A stretch of DNA of 55,365 nt from Sporomusaceae bacterium (GTDB lineage: Bacteria; Bacillota; Negativicutes; UBA1444), in NCBI GenBank assembly GCA_018434355.1, contig JAHDPL010000028.1, positions 1-55,365 on the forward strand, read 5' to 3'. The position numbers were made by a program, and so were the translations under genes. Shown here one piece after another: positions 51,627 through 55,365 of this stretch (position 1 is the first letter of the stretch; each line of letters starts with the position of its first letter). Below the pieces are notes generated by a model. It saw nothing but the letters and a program-made list of their open reading frames with translations. It had not been told where the DNA came from and did no database searches.

Positions 51627-52508
51627 CTACTCGCCCCCCTTGCCGCGACTGAAAAGCCCGATCCATTTTCGTCGCAAAAAGCTGTCGTCGCCAATCAGCC
51701 CCTGTGGTTGGAACCGCATCATCAGCACCAGCAGCCCACCGTATACCAGCATACGGTAATCGGAAACAAAACGGAACACTTCCGGCGAAAGGGTCAGAAT
51801 AACTGCTCCGAGCAGCGGCCCGCTGACCGTTCCCAAGCCGCCCAGCACCGCCATTGACAACACGCCGACCGAAACAGGAAACGCAAAGTCGCTCGAAGAG
51901 ATGAAACCCATGAAGTGGGCATATACGCTGCCGGTCATGCCGGCGATGAAAGTGCCGATACCAAAGGCAAACACTTTGTAATGATCGGGGTTCACGCCCA
52001 GCGATGCCGCCGCATCTTCCTCGTTGCGCACTCCGCCAAGCGCCAGTCCCAGCCAGGAAGTCGGCAAATGCCGTATAAACAGATAAACCAAGATATTCAG
52101 GATGACCAGCAGAATCAGGATCTCGGTATTGCCGAACCGCAAACCGAAAAGCACCGGTTTCGGCACAGCCAATCCCAAAGATGCGCCGAACAGCTCTACG
52201 TATTGAAATATCGCCACCACGACAAAGTTGATGCCGATCGTAGTGACAGCCAGAAAATCTTCGCGCACCCGCACGCTGAACAAACCCAGCAACACCCCGA
52301 CAACCGCCGCCACCAACCCGGCTGCCGGCAGCGCCAGCAAGAACGGCCAGCCGGCCTTGGCAGTAAGCAAAGCCGAAGTATAAGCGCCAATCCCGTAAAA
52401 GGCCGCATGGCCCAGGGTCGGCTGTCCGGCGAAGCCGGTGATTATGTTGAGACTCATGGCCAGCAGCATGGCCAGCCCGATATTGATCGCAACGACCTGT
52501 TCGTACAT
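51627..52508 (-). CDS. livM: Branched-chain-type amino acid ABC transporter permease LivM
   Basis: The 293-residue permease has about eight membrane segments. GFAGQPTLGHAAFYGIGAY and LGLALGGVRNEEDAAASLGVNPDHYKV (the coupling-helix EAA-like region) are typical of LivM. GGGGGCGCC lies upstream of the ATG. It lies ten bases after livH. Confidence 0.93.
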   Translation of the reverse strand: MYEQVVAINIGLAMLLAMSLNIITGFAGQPTLGHAAFYGIGAYTSALLTAKAGWPFLLALPAAGLVAAVVGVLLGLFSVRVREDFLAVTTIGINFVVVAIFQYVELFGASLGLAVPKPVLFGLRFGNTEILILLVILNILVYLFIRHLPTSWLGLALGGVRNEEDAAASLGVNPDHYKVFAFGIGTFIAGMTGSVYAHFMGFISSSDFAFPVSVGVLSMAVLGGLGTVSGPLLGAVILTLSPEVFRFVSDYRMLVYGGLLVLMMRFQPQGLIGDDSFLRRKWIGLFSRGKGGE

Positions 52509-52518
52509 AGGCGCCCCC

Positions 52519-53391
52519 TTATGAACTGCGGCGTCGGCCGAGTAGTCCCTGTGGCCGCCAGAGCAGGATCAGAATCAATACAACGAACGCAATCGCATCG
52601 CGAGGCAGGAAAAAGCCGACGTAGCCGCCGATCAGCGTCTCCGCCATGCCAATAACCAATGCCGCCAACACGGTGCCCAGCGGATTGCCCAGCCCTCCCA
52701 GCACGATCACCGCCAGCATCTTATATGCCGGTACATCGCCCATCGTCGGATAGACCGAGTTATAGAGGATGCCAACCAAGATTCCGGCGACTGCGGCGAA
52801 ACCGTAGCCAAGAATAAAGTTGAAGGCGACCACCCGGTTGGTATTGATCCCCATCGCTTTGGCTGTCTCCAAGTCCTGCGCCGTGGCCCGCCAGGCCAGC
52901 CCGATCGGAGAGCGGTTCAGGAGCAACCACAGGATCAGCAGCAAAAGGGCCGTTGCCGCCAGAATCAAAAACCAGGTCCCGTATAGCGTCAGTTGCAGCG
53001 ACGGGAACTGAATCGAGGGCAACAACGTGCCGAAATTGAGTTCTCTGGCCTGCGGACCGGCTACCAGCCGCAGAAAGTCCTGCAGGAAGATAAACAGGCC
53101 GATGCCGGCAATCAGCGATACATTGGGAGATTTGTTCATCAGCGGCGCATAAAGGAATTTTTGCACCAGAAAGCCAAACACCGCCGTCAACGCCACACCG
53201 GTCACCAATGCCACCAAAGGGCTACCGGTCTGCAGCAGGAAGAAAAAGGCCACATAGGCGCCGATCGCATAAGCGCCGGCATTGGAAATATCGAGAATCC
53301 GCATGATCCCGTAGACAAGGGTGGCGCCCATCGCCGTCAGGGCATAGACGCTGCCGACTACGATGCCGTTGATAATCTGCTGAACAAGCAT
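52519..53391 (-). CDS. livH: Branched-chain-type amino acid ABC transporter permease LivH
   Basis: The 290-residue permease has about eight membrane segments. GIVVGSVYALTAMGATLVYGIMRILDISNAGAYAIGAY is the classic LivH opening, and WRATAQDLETAKAMGINTNRV is the ATPase-contact loop. GGAGG precedes the ATG. A large hairpin separates it from livK. Confidence 0.94.
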   Translation of the reverse strand: MLVQQIINGIVVGSVYALTAMGATLVYGIMRILDISNAGAYAIGAYVAFFFLLQTGSPLVALVTGVALTAVFGFLVQKFLYAPLMNKSPNVSLIAGIGLFIFLQDFLRLVAGPQARELNFGTLLPSIQFPSLQLTLYGTWFLILAATALLLLILWLLLNRSPIGLAWRATAQDLETAKAMGINTNRVVAFNFILGYGFAAVAGILVGILYNSVYPTMGDVPAYKMLAVIVLGGLGNPLGTVLAALVIGMAETLIGGYVGFFLPRDAIAFVVLILILLWRPQGLLGRRRSS

Positions 53392-53412
53392 GCATTTCCT
53401 CCTGTCGCCAAG

Positions 53413-53465
53413 GCAAAAAGAATACGGAAGGACCGGACGCGCTCGAACGCGCCCGGCGCCTTCCG
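53413..53465 (-). terminator. Intercistronic hairpin between livK and livH
   Basis: CGGAAGG (53425-53431) pairs with CCTTCCG (53459-53465), with inner helices CCGG/CCGG-like and CGCG/CGCG. In minus-strand RNA a run UUCUUUUUG follows. It can partly stop transcription or protect the livK mRNA, so that more binding protein than permease is made. Confidence 0.7.
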
Positions 53466-53481
53466 CGCATGGAACCAGGTC

Positions 53482-54678
53482 TTATTTGTCAGGAGGCGTG
53501 ATGATTTCGGCGTCGGTGATTTCGCCATAGTAAGCGAATGCGCCGTTCTTGACGATCTGGACCTGGACATTCTTGGTCACTTCGCCCAGCTTGTTATAGC
53601 CTTTGATGATGCCGGTCGCCGCTTCAAAATCTTTTATCTTGTAAATGCCGTCCTTGATTTTTTCCGGCTCGGCGCCATTTTTGCGCATCGCTTCCGCCAG
53701 CACCATGAAGCAGTCGTACGTGGATGCCGCTACCATGTCCGGTGCATGCTTGGCCATTTCACTGTAGTCTTTGATGAATTCCTGCGTCGCTTTCAACTTC
53801 GATTCACGGTTCAGGTTGGTCGTGATGACGATGCCGTCCGCCGTCGCGCCAGCCACTTTCAGGAATTCCATCGTCGAGTCGATCCCTTCGGTGCCGAGCA
53901 TCTGGATGCCGAGGTTCAGTTCTTTGGCCTGCCGGGCGATCTGCGCGCCGGTGCCGGAATAGGTCGGCATATAGATCAGGTCCGGTTTCAGTTGTTTGAT
54001 TTTCGTCAGCACCGGATTGAATTCTTTTTCCACCATCGTGAACTTATCGCGCGAAACCACCTTGCCGCCTTTGGATTCGAAGTACTTGGTGAACGAATCG
54101 GCCAGGGTGGTGCCGAAATCATTGTCAACGTTCAGAATCGCAACGGTTTTCGCTTTTAACATGTTCACTGCAACAAATGCGCCGGCTTTGCCCTGGGCCG
54201 TACCGACGAACGATTGCCGGAACACATAGTCGCCGCCCTTAGTTATGTCGGGATGCAACGCATAGGCTGCGATCATCGGGATTTTTGCATTTTCAAAGAT
54301 CGGCGCCGCCGCCCGGGTGGTATGACTATAAGAACCGGATACCGCCGCCACCACGCCGTCCTTGGTGGTCAGCTTCTGAGCAATGCTTACCGCTTCCTGC
54401 GGTTTCAGGTTGTCATCATACGCAACCAGTTCGACCTGCCGCCCATTGATGCCGCCGGTCTTATTGATTTTTTCCACCGCCAGTTTGGCCGCCTTGGTGA
54501 CGCTATCGCCATCCGCCGCCGCCGGCCCGGTAACCGGAGCAAAAAAGCCTATTTTTATCGGGGTCTTGTTTTCGGCAGCCGGCTTCTTGTCGCCACCGCC
54601 TCCGCCGCCGCAACCGGCCAGCATTAAACCGAGCGAAAGAATGAGGATCAGCAATGACAGGGAAAATCGACTCTTCAT
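53482..54678 (-). CDS. livK: Amino acid-binding lipoprotein LivK-like
   Basis: The 398-residue periplasmic-binding protein has a lipobox (LAGC, Cys23) and a Gly-rich linker. The fold has IKIGFFAPVTGPAAADGDSVTKAAKLAVE, PIFENAKIPMIAAYALHP and YMPTYSGTGAQIARQAKEL, typical of the LivJ/LivK family that binds branched-chain amino acids, amides, urea or other solutes. AGGAGG precedes the ATG. It is the first gene of the transporter operon; no clear -35/-10 pair is seen in the 98 bases upstream. Confidence 0.93.
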   Translation of the reverse strand: MKSRFSLSLLILILSLGLMLAGCGGGGGGDKKPAAENKTPIKIGFFAPVTGPAAADGDSVTKAAKLAVEKINKTGGINGRQVELVAYDDNLKPQEAVSIAQKLTTKDGVVAAVSGSYSHTTRAAAPIFENAKIPMIAAYALHPDITKGGDYVFRQSFVGTAQGKAGAFVAVNMLKAKTVAILNVDNDFGTTLADSFTKYFESKGGKVVSRDKFTMVEKEFNPVLTKIKQLKPDLIYMPTYSGTGAQIARQAKELNLGIQMLGTEGIDSTMEFLKVAGATADGIVITTNLNRESKLKATQEFIKDYSEMAKHAPDMVAASTYDCFMVLAEAMRKNGAEPEKIKDGIYKIKDFEAATGIIKGYNKLGEVTKNVQVQIVKNGAFAYYGEITDAEIITPPDK

Positions 54679-54776
54679 AATACCCCTCCTAGAAATCGTT
54701 CGTTGTCAAATCCGAGATACATAAAAATATTCCCCAGTCATCCGACAAATCCTGCTGCCGAAAAAAATATTTTCTG

Positions 54777-55365
54777 CTACACCACCTGGCTGATATGAAG
54801 GGCCTTGAACTTGCCGCTCGCATTAGCCGCCTTGTTCAACTGGATCAGGCAACCCGGGCAGCCGGTCACCACGATGTCGGCTCCGGTGGCTTCGATGTTC
54901 TGCCGCTTCTTTTCAATCACCCGGTCGGAAATCTCAGGATAGTCGAGGAAGAAAGATCCTGCCCCACCGCAACAGACATCGGCGTCTTTCATCTCGCAGA
55001 AATCACCGGTCGCTGAGAGTAGCGCCCGCGGCTCCTTGGTAATCCCCTGCCCCCGCACCAGATGGCAGGGGTCATGGTAAGTGATTTTCGCTTTGTTTTG
55101 CGTCCGTGGTACGTAGCCTGCCTTCGCCAGATATTCGGTCAAATCCATCACTTTGGCGCTGAACGCCTGCGCCCGTTCTCGCCACTCGGCATCCTGTTCA
55201 AAGTAATGGGCCAGATGTTTCAGTGTGCCGCTGCAACTGGCGCAGTCGCTGACCACGATATCGACATCTTCGAACTGGCGGATGTTCTCCTTGGCCAGTT
55301 TGAAGAAGTCGCCTTCCATCGCATGGGCCAGATGCGGCAGGCCGCAACAGACGTTGTCCCGCGTC
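54777..55365 (-). CDS. glcF: GlcF-like iron-sulfur protein, C-terminal part (cut by window edge)
   Basis: The frame runs through the right edge, and about 195 residues are visible. There are two CCG domains: the first ends in VCCGLPHLAHAMEGD at the edge, and the second has DPCHLVRGQG and CCGGAGSFFLDYPEIS, with VTGCPGC near the C-terminus. Such domains occur in GlcF/LldF and heterodisulfide reductase-like subunits that pass electrons from glycolate, lactate or related 2-hydroxy acids. The ATG at 55319 is internal, not a start. The gene points toward livK but is separated from it by 98 bases. Confidence 0.85.
   Translation of the reverse strand, partial: TRDNVCCGLPHLAHAMEGDFFKLAKENIRQFEDVDIVVSDCASCSGTLKHLAHYFEQDAEWRERAQAFSAKVMDLTEYLAKAGYVPRTQNKAKITYHDPCHLVRGQGITKEPRALLSATGDFCEMKDADVCCGGAGSFFLDYPEISDRVIEKKRQNIEATGADIVVTGCPGCLIQLNKAANASGKFKALHISQVV

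Noticed and set aside
51626-51694. Earlier ATG start for livG
   Set aside because: Would overlap livM by 68 bases; the TTG with a good ribosome site fits the family better.
52993-54159. Plus-strand frame of 388 codons
   Set aside because: Antisense to livH and livK, very rich in His, Arg and Gln, no signal or domain.

Overview
The window looks like chromosomal DNA of an anaerobic, spore-former-related Firmicute. Three things suggest this: the gene order mfd–yabM–yabN(mazG), the rpoE(delta)–pyrG pair next to argS, and a single-chain pyruvate:ferredoxin oxidoreductase with pyruvate phosphate dikinase. The strong G+C bias, the many exported envelope enzymes and the folate-dependent histidine branch fit the Negativicutes (Sporomusaceae-like acetogens). 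That placement is an inference, not a measurement. Nearly all genes lie on the minus strand, so read from high to low coordinates. Only one small secreted protein (20963-21469) and one five-gene operon (40258-44583) lie on the plus strand.

Left edge (1-1102): this AT-rich stretch differs from the rest of the window. It holds the first codons of a probable IS256-family transposase, the likely element end, a small PD-(D/E)XK nuclease-like gene that probably starts at a rare ATT codon, and about 500 bases with no convincing gene. A PhoB/OmpR-type response regulator without a sensor kinase follows, with a strong terminator and a possible Pho-box downstream of it. Next come nifJ (PFOR), the mfd–yabM–yabN block, an 821-residue lipoprotein, SppA, pyrG, rpoE and argS. 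The argS gene has a near-consensus sigma-A promoter.

Middle (19377-32189): here lie a two-domain polyphosphate kinase 2, the small secreted protein, a PfkB sugar or nucleoside kinase and S-adenosylmethionine decarboxylase. They are followed by a close-packed run of five genes: membrane metallophosphoesterase, DUF2156, Eis-like acetyltransferase, ABC-F ATPase and thiamine pyrophosphokinase. ppdK lies upstream of that run.

Envelope operon (32360-40150): seven tightly packed genes, several with overlapping stop and start codons. They encode a YbaK-type deacylase, an NlpC/P60 endopeptidase with a peptidoglycan-binding domain, a GH18 hydrolase with an N-terminal stalk domain, a DUF4127 protein, a D-Ala-D-Ala dipeptidase fused to an L,D-transpeptidase, an SH3–NlpC/P60 endopeptidase and an uncharacterised secreted protein. 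Six of the seven carry export signals. This is the best candidate in the window for an undescribed system, apparently one that remodels or salvages peptidoglycan.

Right part (40258-55365): the plus-strand operon has a PflX-type radical SAM protein, a small four-cysteine protein, an exported GH26-like protein, FtcD and FchA. Opposite it lie a periplasmic-sensor PAS–GGDEF–EAL protein and a flavin-type oxidase family protein. A branched-chain-type ABC transporter operon (livKHMGF) runs directly into hutI and a PC4/YdbC-like gene. FtcD, FchA and HutI form the lower histidine degradation route to glutamate and one-carbon folates, and the transporter may feed it. The window ends inside a GlcF-like iron-sulfur protein.
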